A stretch of DNA of 6,260 nt from CAZEGV01 sp964511645. GTDB lineage: Bacteria > Bacteroidota > Bacteroidia > Cytophagales > JAAEPT01. Positions 1 through 6,182 of this stretch are shown here, piece by piece (the stretch's first letter is position 1; each line of letters begins with the position of its first letter). The DNA is taken from assembly GCA_964511645.1 (NCBI GenBank), contig CAZEGV010000093.1:1-6260 (forward strand), given 5' to 3'. Both the position numbers and the translations under genes were made by a program. The notes below the pieces were generated by a model, which searched no databases, had not been told where the DNA came from, and saw nothing but the letters and a program-made list of their open reading frames with translations.

Positions 1-281
1 AAACCCTATATTTGTAATGAATCAATTATTGTTTAATACCATTTTAACTATAAGATAAGTCATTTATCCTGTTTGTTTTTACACTCTCTTCGTTAAAATA
101 ATTTACCTTAACCAGTTATGCTAAATCATTTTTCCTCGATATTTCAAAAAACAATTCAATCTAAATTAGACTCATATTATAGTTAAACTGGTATAATTAA
201 AAAGTTGCATTTGTGACTTGAATTCAGCCTTTGTTAAAATAATGCAAAAAATAATTCAATCTAATTGTACGGTGGTATTAC
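1..281. other. AT-rich intergenic stretch with no gene
   Basis: I see no open reading frame with a believable start, length or composition on either strand. The stretch is very AT-rich. Its one notable structure is a direct repeat: CAAAAAACAATTCAATCTAA at 145-164 recurs at 245-264 with one mismatch, exactly 100 bp apart, and GTTAAAATAAT occurs upstream of each copy (92-102 and 233-243). A TAnnTTTG match (TATATTTG, 7-14) lies at the window edge, but no gene to its right on the plus strand could use it. The gene to the left of this stretch is outside the window. Confidence 0.7.
145..264. repeat. Imperfect 20-bp direct repeat pair
   Basis: Two copies of a 20-bp sequence lie at 145-164 and 245-264, with 19 of 20 identities (C152 against T252). 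Similarity continues past the 3' end if a one-base gap is allowed (CTAAATTAGAC against CTAATTGTAC). An 11-mer, GTTAAAATAAT, lies upstream of both copies at different distances. This could be a small local duplication or paired binding sites. The base composition is so AT-rich that function is uncertain. Confidence 0.4.
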
Positions 282-316
282 AAAAAAAAGGAAGGACTGC
301 AAAATGCAGCCCTTCC
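282..316 (-). terminator. Intrinsic terminator of the yceI-family gene
   Basis: Arms 290-301 and 305-316 form a hairpin (GGAAGG, one base, CTGCA / TGCAG, one base, CCTTCC) with a 3-nt loop at 302-304. The only imperfect position is A296 opposite C310. Read on the minus strand this becomes U opposite G, a legal wobble pair, so the RNA stem is an unbroken 12 bp. The minus-strand transcript then meets eight T's (complement of A282-A289). The wobble pair and the T-run both point to leftward use, about 85 nt downstream of the lipoprotein stop codon. Confidence 0.85.
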
Positions 317-327
317 CAAACCAAACA

Positions 328-345
328 TGAATGGATTACCATTCA
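328..345 (-). other. Second small hairpin in the yceI 3' untranslated region
   Basis: TGAATGG (328-334) and CCATTCA (339-345) form a perfect 7-bp stem around the 4-nt loop ATTA. It lies between the lipoprotein stop codon and the terminator hairpin and would be present in the leftward transcript. No T-run follows it directly, so it is not a terminator by itself. It may simply protect the 3' end from exonucleases. Confidence 0.4.
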
Positions 346-400
346 ATCAACTATTACCGTTTATACCTGTTAACTTAATAATGTAAGTCAAAAATAATAC

Positions 401-1069
401 TTATTTTTCTAGTACTAATTTAATTTCTAATTCAATATCATCTGAAATTACATTGTCTTTTGCGATATCTGCAAAAGTAGTTTTAGAACCGTACTCCACT
501 TTGTACTTTACTCTATTTATTTTGAAAGCACTTGTTTGAGCAATTAATTGACCATTTTCTTCACTTATAGTAGCTTCAAATTCTTCTTCGTTTGTATTAC
601 CTTTAATAGTTAAATTACCTTTCACGATACTTCCTTCTATTCCAGTAATCTCAAATGTTGCCTCAGGGAATTCTGATACATTAAAGAAATGATCTTTTTT
701 CTCTTCCGCAGTTCCTTTAAGGTGAGCTTCAAGCATTTCTTTCTTTTCAGTATCTTCAAGATCTGAGTTCGTTATTGTAGTCATGTCAATAACAAAACTA
801 CCATCAACAATAGATTTGTCACTAGCCAGTTTTAACTCACCACTCTTAAGCTTAAGAGTACCTGTATGAGCATAATCCTTTACAAATACTTTAGCACCTT
901 TCCAATTGATAACACTTTCGGTAGTGTTTATTTTGTAAGACGTGCTTTCTTGTGTCGTTACTTCATTTTCTATAGGCTCTGAAGTTTCTTTTTTAGCATC
1001 CTCTGTAGGTTTTTTACATGATGCTAAAGCTACTAAAAGAGCTGAAGCCAAAAACAATGATTTTTTCAT
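401..1069 (-). CDS. YceI-family lipoprotein
   Basis: This predicted envelope lipoprotein has 222 residues. Residues 1-17 are a short type II signal peptide (MKK, hydrophobic core, lipobox LASC) with the lipid-modified cysteine at position 18. A Lys/Glu/Thr-rich, low-complexity tether follows (about 19-43). From about residue 45 to the end it matches the YceI-like fold: an opening strand (YKINTTESVINWKG), the YAHTGTLKLKSGEL stretch, and the DHFFNVSEFPEATFEIT block typical of the family. YceI proteins are lipocalin-like beta barrels that bind long isoprenoid-type lipids; the ligand here is unknown. The start is the first ATG, preceded by A-rich sequence without a Shine-Dalgarno, which is usual in Bacteroidota. 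It is divergent from trpE and shares a promoter region containing a 40-bp palindrome. Its own terminator follows. Family membership is secure; the physiological role is not. Confidence 0.92.
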   Translation of the reverse strand: MKKSLFLASALLVALASCKKPTEDAKKETSEPIENEVTTQESTSYKINTTESVINWKGAKVFVKDYAHTGTLKLKSGELKLASDKSIVDGSFVIDMTTITNSDLEDTEKKEMLEAHLKGTAEEKKDHFFNVSEFPEATFEITGIEGSIVKGNLTIKGNTNEEEFEATISEENGQLIAQTSAFKINRVKYKVEYGSKTTFADIAKDNVISDDIELEIKLVLEK

Positions 1070-1104
1070 AATTGTATGTTTTTTTAATTAGTTTACAATG
1101 TAAT

Positions 1105-1144
1105 ATTACGATTAATATTTTACATGTAAAATATTAATCGTAAT
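1105..1144. repeat. Perfect 40-bp palindrome between divergent genes
   Basis: Every base from 1105 to 1124 pairs with its counterpart from 1144 back to 1125, giving two 20-nt arms with no spacer and no mismatch. Symmetry ends at T1104/T1145. The centre is TTTACATGTAAA (1119-1130) and each outer end is ATTACG or its complement CGTAAT. It lies 35 bp from the lipoprotein start codon and 129 bp from the trpE start, in the only divergent promoter region of the window. It is a likely operator for a dimeric or multimeric regulator of one or both genes. It could instead be extruded as a cruciform or transcribed as a hairpin; T1147-T1152 lies just after it on the plus strand. The symmetry is directly visible; the function is inferred. 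Confidence 0.8.
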
Positions 1145-1202
1145 TATTTTTTCAGAAACTCAATATGGGTAACTGTAATTATAAAAAGAGGTGTTTTTTT
1201 AG

Positions 1203-1236
1203 TAGTTTTGGTATTAGGGATGATTTTGTTATTTTG
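1203..1236 (+). promoter_or_regulatory. Candidate Bacteroidota-type promoter for the trpE operon
   Basis: TAGTTTTG (1203-1210) matches the Bacteroidota -7 consensus TAnnTTTG exactly, but I see no TTG at the right distance upstream of it. Alternatively, the TTTTG at 1206-1210 could serve as the -33 element for a weaker -7 element, TTATTTTG (1229-1236), with 18 bp between them. The second arrangement would give a 5' leader of roughly 30 nt before the trpE ATG. Neither is decisive in such AT-rich DNA. Confidence 0.3.
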
Positions 1237-1273
1237 AGATGAATAATTAATTTTTGAAGAAGATTGATTGAGG

Positions 1274-2695
1274 ATGAAGAAATTTAAGTTAAAGAGTACG
1301 TATAAAAAAACTTTATCGGACACGGTAAGTCCTGTGGGAATATACTTTCGGCTACGAGATAGGTTTGCTAATAGCATTTTATTAGAAAGTTCAGATTATC
1401 ATGGTGATGATCACAGTATGTCTTATATCTGTGTAGACCCAATTGCTAGGTTTGAAGTTGGAAAAGGAAATATACTGACTAAATTTCCTGATGAAAGTGA
1501 GGGATGTCAAAAAATCATTAACAGAGAAGATGTTGCTAAGTCGTTGTCCGCTTTTTCAAAAAGTTTTGAAACAGATAAATTAAAACTCCCATTTATTACA
1601 GAAGGAGTTTTTGGGTACTCTAGTTATAATGCTGTGCGTTATTTTGAAGATGTAGAAATTTCTGATTTTAAAACTGAAGAACGTGCTATACCTGATATGA
1701 TTTATCAAGTATATCGTTTTATTTTGGTATTTAATCATTTTAATAATGAGTTAACTATTATTGAGCACAGTCCAGATGATATTTCTCGGATGGATGAAAT
1801 AGAAAGGTTTTTACAAAAAAAATCGTATGGGATGTACAAGTTTCAGTCTAAAGGAGAGGAAAGTTCTAATTTGACAGATAATGAGTTTGTAAACATTGTA
1901 AAAAAAGGAATTGCCCATTGCCAACGTGGTGATGTTTTTCAGGTAGTGTTATCGAGACGGTTTGAGCAAGGATTTGAAGGAGATGATTTTAACGTTTACA
2001 GAACCCTAAGATCAATTAATCCATCTCCATATTTGTTTTATTTTGACTTTGGTAATTTTAAATTATTTGGATCTTCTCCTGAAGCACAAATTGTGATTGA
2101 GAAGAATAAGGCAACGATTCACCCAATAGCGGGTACTTTTAGGCGTACGGGTAACGATACAAGAGATTATAAGCTAGCTAAAAAGCTGTTTGAAGACCCC
2201 AAAGAGAGCTCTGAACATATCATGTTAGTTGATTTAGCCCGTAATGATTTGAGCCGTCACGGTTCGGAAGTCAAAGTAGAAAGATTTAAAGAAATTCAGT
2301 TTTACTCTCATGTGATACACATGGCATCTAAAGTAACGGGTAAAATGGATAAAGATATAGACTCAACACAATTGTTTGCTGATACTTTTCCAGCAGGTAC
2401 TTTATCTGGTGCACCCAAGCATATGGCAATGAGTTTAATTAATAAGTACGAGTATGGTAGTAGAGGTTATTATGGAGGTGCAATAGGGCATTTGAGTTTT
2501 GAGGGAGATTTGAATCATGCTATTATGATTAGGACTTTTATGAGTAAAGAGAATACTTTATATTATCAAGCGGGTGCAGGAATAGTTGTAAAATCTAACC
2601 CAGAAAGTGAATTACAAGAAGTGAATAATAAACTGGCAGCACTTAAAAAAGCCATAGATAAAGCCAATGAAATGTTTGGAGAAGATAAAGCATAA
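1274..2695 (+). CDS. trpE: Anthranilate synthase component I (TrpE)
   Basis: This is the chorismate-binding subunit, which converts chorismate plus ammonia supplied by TrpG into anthranilate and pyruvate, the first committed step of tryptophan synthesis in the cytoplasm. It has 473 residues from the ATG at 1274. An in-frame TTG at 1268 would add two residues but is less likely. The N-terminal domain has LLESSD at 36-41, matching the LLES element that binds inhibitory tryptophan in characterised TrpE proteins. The catalytic domain shows PIAGT at 284-288 (PabB proteins usually have PIKGT), EHIMLVDLARND at 314-325, FPAGTLSGAPK at 372-382, and YYQAGAGIV at 430-438. All key blocks are intact and the length is normal. 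The motifs favour TrpE over aminodeoxychorismate synthase PabB. It is the first gene of a four-gene operon, with trpG starting three bases after its stop. Confidence 0.95.
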   Translation: MKKFKLKSTYKKTLSDTVSPVGIYFRLRDRFANSILLESSDYHGDDHSMSYICVDPIARFEVGKGNILTKFPDESEGCQKIINREDVAKSLSAFSKSFETDKLKLPFITEGVFGYSSYNAVRYFEDVEISDFKTEERAIPDMIYQVYRFILVFNHFNNELTIIEHSPDDISRMDEIERFLQKKSYGMYKFQSKGEESSNLTDNEFVNIVKKGIAHCQRGDVFQVVLSRRFEQGFEGDDFNVYRTLRSINPSPYLFYFDFGNFKLFGSSPEAQIVIEKNKATIHPIAGTFRRTGNDTRDYKLAKKLFEDPKESSEHIMLVDLARNDLSRHGSEVKVERFKEIQFYSHVIHMASKVTGKMDKDIDSTQLFADTFPAGTLSGAPKHMAMSLINKYEYGSRGYYGGAIGHLSFEGDLNHAIMIRTFMSKENTLYYQAGAGIVVKSNPESELQEVNNKLAALKKAIDKANEMFGEDKA

Positions 2696-2698
2696 GAG

Positions 2699-3289
2699 AT
2701 GAAAATTTTAGTAATAGACAACTACGATTCTTTTGTATATAATTTGGTTCATATCATTCGTGAATTGGGTTATGGAGATGATATGGATATTTATCGAAAT
2801 GATAAAATCACATTAGAAGAAGTAGATAAATACGATAAAATACTATTAAGTCCAGGTCCAGGGATTCCTGAAGAAGCGGGTATTTTGATAGATTTGATAA
2901 AAAAATATGCGAGTACAAAGAGTATTCTAGGAGTTTGTTTGGGACATCAAGCAATAGCAGAGGTTTTTGGTGCTGAGCTAGAGAATATGGATGTGGTACT
3001 ACACGGATTTGGTTTTGAAACTAGGGTAGAAGACAAGAAGGAGTATTTGTTTGAGAACTCTCCTCAGGTATTTACCGCCGCACGTTATCACTCTTGGGCA
3101 GTGAATCCAGATACGATGCAAGGAACAGATTTGGTAATAACGGCAATGAGCAAAGATAACCGTATAATGGGGATTAGACATACGAGACACGATGTACGAG
3201 GAGTTCAATTTCACCCAGAAAGTGTCTTGACAACTTATGATGATAAAATGATAGGAAAGGGTATGATTAAAAGTTGGCTGACACATTAA
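2699..3289 (+). CDS. trpG: Anthranilate synthase component II, glutamine amidotransferase (TrpG)
   Basis: This class I glutamine amidotransferase subunit hydrolyses glutamine and channels ammonia to TrpE. It has 196 residues, the usual size for a stand-alone TrpG/PabA. The opening ILVIDNYDSFVYNL is the family hallmark. LLSPGPG (49-55) forms the oxyanion-hole region, GVCLGHQ (78-84) carries the nucleophile Cys80, and FHPES (171-175) supplies His172 and Glu174, completing the catalytic triad. The gene begins three bases after the trpE stop, and its TAA stop overlaps the ATG of the transporter gene. In many bacteria one such subunit serves both anthranilate and aminodeoxychorismate synthases, so a dual TrpG/PabA role is possible. 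Pairing with trpE makes anthranilate synthesis the primary assignment. Confidence 0.94.
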   Translation: MKILVIDNYDSFVYNLVHIIRELGYGDDMDIYRNDKITLEEVDKYDKILLSPGPGIPEEAGILIDLIKKYASTKSILGVCLGHQAIAEVFGAELENMDVVLHGFGFETRVEDKKEYLFENSPQVFTAARYHSWAVNPDTMQGTDLVITAMSKDNRIMGIRHTRHDVRGVQFHPESVLTTYDDKMIGKGMIKSWLTH

Positions 3290-4599
3290 TGAATAAAGAA
3301 ATTCAAAAGTCTAAGATGCCTTCTGGGATTCCTTATATCATAGGAAATGAAGCGGCAGAGAGATTTTCGTATTATGGAATGAAAGCGATTTTAGTCGTTT
3401 TTATGACTAAATACTTAATGAGCTCAGAAGGGATTCTTGATACAATGTCAGATCAAGATGCTAAATTTTGGATGCATATATTTGTTTTTGCATTGTACTT
3501 TTTACCTATGATTGGTTCTTTTTTGGCAGACGCTATTTGGGGAAAATACAAGACGATTATGATACTGTCGGTGGTATACTGTTTGGGACACTTGGCATTG
3601 GCTTTAGATGAGACTCGGATTGGTTTAGCAGTTGGTTTATCATTGATTGCGATTGGTTCTGGAGGGATTAAGCCTTGTGTGTCGGCTCATGTAGGAGATC
3701 AGTTTGGAGAGGAAAATCAAAATTTGATTCCTAAGGTGTATAGTTACTTTTATTGGTCAATAAATCTTGGCTCAGCAATCTCTTTATATTTGATTCCAAT
3801 GATTTTGGATGAGTATAATCCTAGTGTTGCCTTTGGGATTCCTGGTTTACTAATGCTTTTGGCAACAATTGTTTTTTGGTTAGGAAAAAGGAAATATACG
3901 CATGTAGAGCCTGTTGGAGTCAAACAATATTTTAATACTCTCACGAGTAAAGAAGGACTTTCGGTTATCAAAAAGCTATCAGTTATTTTTGCGTTTATGG
4001 TTGTGTTTTGGTCTTTGTTAGACCAAACAGGGAGCTCTTTGGTGCTTCAGGCAGATAAGATGGATAGGGTCTTAAGTTTTTTTGGTAGAGAGTTCACAAT
4101 TCTCCCCTCTCAATTACAAGCGCTCAATCCCATTATAATTATTACTTTAGTGCCGATACTTACGTTCTTCGTTTATCCTAAAATTAATTGGGAACCAATG
4201 AAGAAAATACGAATAGGAATGTTTTTGTGTGTAGCCTCTTTTGTAGTAGTTGCTTTGGCAGAACAGCAAATTCAGGATGGAGTAGAGACCTCTATTTTGT
4301 GGCAAGTAGCTGTGTATGTAATCATTACAATCGCCGAAATATTAGTTTACCTTACTGTTTTAGAATTTTCATACACACAAGCTCCCAAAGCACTTAAGTC
4401 ATTAGTGATGGCACTGAGTTTACTTTCTATTTCTTTAGGAAACTTATTTACCGCAGTCGTTAATTTATTTGTGACAAAAGACACTCTTTCTGGTGCTAGC
4501 TATTATTGGTTTTTTGCTTTTCTTATGTTGGTAGCGGCTGTTTTATTTGTCCCAGTATCAAAGAGATATAAGGAGAAAACTTACGTACAAGATGTATAA
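3289..4599 (+). CDS. POT/PTR-family proton-coupled oligopeptide transporter
   Basis: This inner-membrane major facilitator protein probably imports di- and tripeptides with protons. The start is the ATG at 3289, which overlaps the trpG stop by one base (TAATG) and implies coupled translation; an upstream TTG at 3274 lies inside trpG and is unlikely. It has 436 residues and about 12 predicted membrane spans. Diagnostic motifs are ExxERFSYYG at 21-30 (Glu21, Glu24, Arg25), GSGGIKP (123-129) with GDQF (136-139), FYWSINLGS (154-162), FWSLLDQTGSS (240-250) and LEFSYTQAPKALKS (from Leu358, Glu359). The loop between spans 6 and 7 is short, so the two extra helices common in bacterial POTs such as DtpT seem absent. 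The TM10 motif resembles that of animal PepT1. The substrate is inferred from the family; some POTs carry nitrate or other compounds. No disruption is seen. Confidence 0.92.
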   Translation: MNKEIQKSKMPSGIPYIIGNEAAERFSYYGMKAILVVFMTKYLMSSEGILDTMSDQDAKFWMHIFVFALYFLPMIGSFLADAIWGKYKTIMILSVVYCLGHLALALDETRIGLAVGLSLIAIGSGGIKPCVSAHVGDQFGEENQNLIPKVYSYFYWSINLGSAISLYLIPMILDEYNPSVAFGIPGLLMLLATIVFWLGKRKYTHVEPVGVKQYFNTLTSKEGLSVIKKLSVIFAFMVVFWSLLDQTGSSLVLQADKMDRVLSFFGREFTILPSQLQALNPIIIITLVPILTFFVYPKINWEPMKKIRIGMFLCVASFVVVALAEQQIQDGVETSILWQVAVYVIITIAEILVYLTVLEFSYTQAPKALKSLVMALSLLSISLGNLFTAVVNLFVTKDTLSGASYYWFFAFLMLVAAVLFVPVSKRYKEKTYVQDV

Positions 4600-4602
4600 G
4601 TT

Positions 4603-5715
4603 ATGAAAAAGGAACACTTTCATAGTTTAGATTCCTTACGGTTTTTTGCTTTTTTTAAAGTGTTTATGTTGCACGTTCCTGCTGGCTTAGGGTTACTCCC
4701 TTTTCTTTACGTGAAAGCAGGTGGTGGGATAGGGGTGAATTTTTTCTTTATTTTATCAGGTTTTCTGATTACATATATCATTACCAATCATAAGATAAGG
4801 GGAACTTATCATGTAGGAAAGTTTCTTGGGAGGAGGTTCTTACGCATTATGCCGTTGTATTTATTTGTATGTGTTGTAATGATGTTGATACCAGACGCTG
4901 TCCGTAGAGATTTAGGGTTTTATATTACTGGAGGGTATAAGATGGATTGGAAATACACCCTTATTTTTTTAGAAAATTATAGAATGCTGGATTTAGATAC
5001 TCTTCCTAGGCTCACGCCATTTAGTGTTTTTTGGTCTTTGTGTATAGAGGTTCATTTTTACATTATTTGGGCTATTTGTTTGTATTGGGTGCCTTTACGT
5101 CGTATGCCTTTGTTCTTTGCGTTTGCGATTCTTATGGGGTTTTTGATGAGCTACTTAGAACTCATTCAATTTCACCCTAACAAAAACGTGGATTATAGCG
5201 ATATTTTATCTTACCTAGATATGTTTGGAATCGCGAGTTTACTGGGTTATTACACAAGTATGGAAAGCCCTTGGTTAATGAAGTTTTATCAAAATGGAAA
5301 ATCTGAAGTGAGGTGGTTATTTGTGAGTCTTGCTGTTTTACTAGTAGCATTTCAATACCAAATTTTACCAGTAAATACAGCTTGGTGGGTTGTTGTTAGA
5401 GGACCTGTTTTATCGGTAATTTTTGTTTTGTGTATTGCTTCATTTATTGGTCAAACTCAGTTTAGTATCAAAAGTAAGTTTCTAGCTTATTTAGGCAAAA
5501 TATCTTATGGAATGTATGTTTTTCATCTCATTTTTATTCATATGGGTTATCAATATTATGCTAATAATGTCAGTACTGAATGGAAAGATAGTTGGATTGG
5601 AATATGGATGTTGGCTATGGCGTCTTTGTTTTCTACAATTATTGTGAGTGCAATTTCTTATGAGTTGATAGAGAAGCCAGTGATAAAGCTTAAAGATGTT
5701 TTATTCGGTAAGTGA
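4603..5715 (+). CDS. Acyltransferase-3 family membrane protein (OafA/YrhL-like)
   Basis: This polytopic inner-membrane O-acyltransferase has 370 residues, a normal single-domain length, and about ten hydrophobic segments. The signature opening LDSLRFFAFFKVFMLH (9-24) has the conserved Asp10, Arg13 and His24, the last being the likely catalytic histidine. FFFILSGFLIT (47-57), RRFLRIMPLY (77-86), FWSLCIEVHFY (143-153, Glu149) and YLGKISYGMYVFH (296-308) follow in the order usual for the family. Members transfer acetyl or other acyl groups to sugars of lipopolysaccharide, capsule, peptidoglycan or secreted glycans; the acceptor cannot be read from sequence and no glycan genes lie nearby. It lacks the C-terminal SGNH domain of longer OafA-type proteins. 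It starts three bases after the transporter stop, so it is probably the last gene of the trpEG operon. Its end overlaps the convergent TerB-like gene by 15 bp. Confidence 0.9.
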   Translation: MKKEHFHSLDSLRFFAFFKVFMLHVPAGLGLLPFLYVKAGGGIGVNFFFILSGFLITYIITNHKIRGTYHVGKFLGRRFLRIMPLYLFVCVVMMLIPDAVRRDLGFYITGGYKMDWKYTLIFLENYRMLDLDTLPRLTPFSVFWSLCIEVHFYIIWAICLYWVPLRRMPLFFAFAILMGFLMSYLELIQFHPNKNVDYSDILSYLDMFGIASLLGYYTSMESPWLMKFYQNGKSEVRWLFVSLAVLLVAFQYQILPVNTAWWVVVRGPVLSVIFVLCIASFIGQTQFSIKSKFLAYLGKISYGMYVFHLIFIHMGYQYYANNVSTEWKDSWIGIWMLAMASLFSTIIVSAISYELIEKPVIKLKDVLFGK

Positions 5716-6075
5716 TTTTTTTATTGTTCGATAAGTTAAAAATTCACCTTCATCTATATGTAAATCAGCTACTATTACATTTTCGATACAATCAATAAAG
5801 AAATCTTTTTTATCTTCATTTGTCAAAAAAAGGTGTTTGTTTTCTTTGATAAAGGCTTCTTTTTCTTCAATGTGAGGTTGTAGCATTAATATTTTTTTTA
5901 CATCATCGGCGAGTTGTTCGTAAGATATAGTTGTATCGTTGTTATTAGTGATTATTTCTTTGATTTCACTGAGCTCATTTTCATCTACGTTCATATCTGC
6001 ACCTGCTACTACAAATAGTACATAGGTTAGAAAGTGTTCAAAGGTCCAGTTCAATTTTATGCTTACAGTAGCCAT
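5701..6075 (-). CDS. Small TerB-like (tellurite-resistance TerB fold) protein
   Basis: This soluble, acidic 124-residue protein is predicted to be mostly helical, without signal peptide or clear membrane span. Two similar segments, ADMNVDENE (26-34) and ADLHIDEGE (103-111), share the pattern A-D-x-x-[VI]-D-E-x-E and are each preceded by a hydrophobic helix. This duplicated Asp/Glu pattern is characteristic of the TerB fold, whose members are linked to metal binding and envelope stress. No other ter genes are present, so tellurite resistance should not be assumed. The start is the ATG read from 6075, preceded by AT-rich sequence without a strong Shine-Dalgarno. The gene is convergent with the acyltransferase gene, overlapping its last 15 bp. 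The coding call is firm; the TerB assignment comes from pattern recognition and is moderate. Confidence 0.7.
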   Translation of the reverse strand: MATVSIKLNWTFEHFLTYVLFVVAGADMNVDENELSEIKEIITNNNDTTISYEQLADDVKKILMLQPHIEEKEAFIKENKHLFLTNEDKKDFFIDCIENVIVADLHIDEGEFLTYRTIKKSLTE

Positions 6076-6087
6076 AATCTTTGTTGT

Positions 6088-6105
6088 TTGTATTGTTTAA
6101 TACAA
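6088..6105. promoter_or_regulatory. Inverted repeat just upstream of the TerB-like gene
   Basis: TTGTATT (6088-6094) and AATACAA (6099-6105) form a perfect 7-bp inverted repeat around GTTT, ending 12 bp from the start codon of the leftward TerB-like gene. It could be an operator or a hairpin in the 5' leader of that mRNA that affects translation. A TAAATTTA on the minus strand just upstream resembles a -7 element with one mismatch, but I find no convincing -33 partner. AT-rich composition makes short repeats common. Confidence 0.35.
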
Positions 6106-6182
6106 TAACTAAATTTATACTTGAAAAAACAATTTTATGATATTTTATCGAAAATGTCGATTTTTTGGTTAACAGGTAGATA

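Noticed and set aside
7..14. TATATTTG, a match to the Bacteroidota -7 promoter element
   Set aside because: Any -33 partner would lie outside the window and no plus-strand gene follows before the convergent lipoprotein gene. Such matches are frequent in AT-rich DNA.
1165..1242. Possible 25-codon leader peptide upstream of trpE, as in tryptophan attenuation
   Set aside because: The frame contains no TGG tryptophan codon, and the two TGG triplets in this leader region are in different frames. No terminator/antiterminator pair is evident before trpE.
1144..1377. 77-residue minus-strand open frame across the trpE start
   Set aside because: It overlaps the divergent regulatory region and the conserved beginning of trpE, has low-complexity Lys/Asn/Thr/Ser composition and matches no family I recognise.
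2999..3286. 95-residue minus-strand open frame inside trpG
   Set aside because: It lies opposite conserved TrpG coding sequence, including the FHPES catalytic motif, and shows no recognisable domain.
1274..3289. PabB/PabA (aminodeoxychorismate synthase) as an alternative to TrpE/TrpG
   Set aside because: The large subunit has the PIAGT motif and the N-terminal LLES feedback motif of TrpE rather than the PIKGT typical of PabB, although the small subunit might serve both enzymes.
3750..3971. Minus-strand frame inside the transporter gene
   Set aside because: It is antisense to conserved POT membrane segments, with no start context or family resemblance.
4188..4397. Plus-strand 69-residue frame inside the transporter gene
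   Set aside because: It is an alternative frame of a continuous, motif-complete POT gene; there is no sign of frameshift.
6147..6166. ATCGA/TCGAT hairpin followed by six T's
   Set aside because: The stem is only 5 bp and AT-rich, too weak to call a terminator; the 6195-6228 structure with its longer U-tract is a better candidate.
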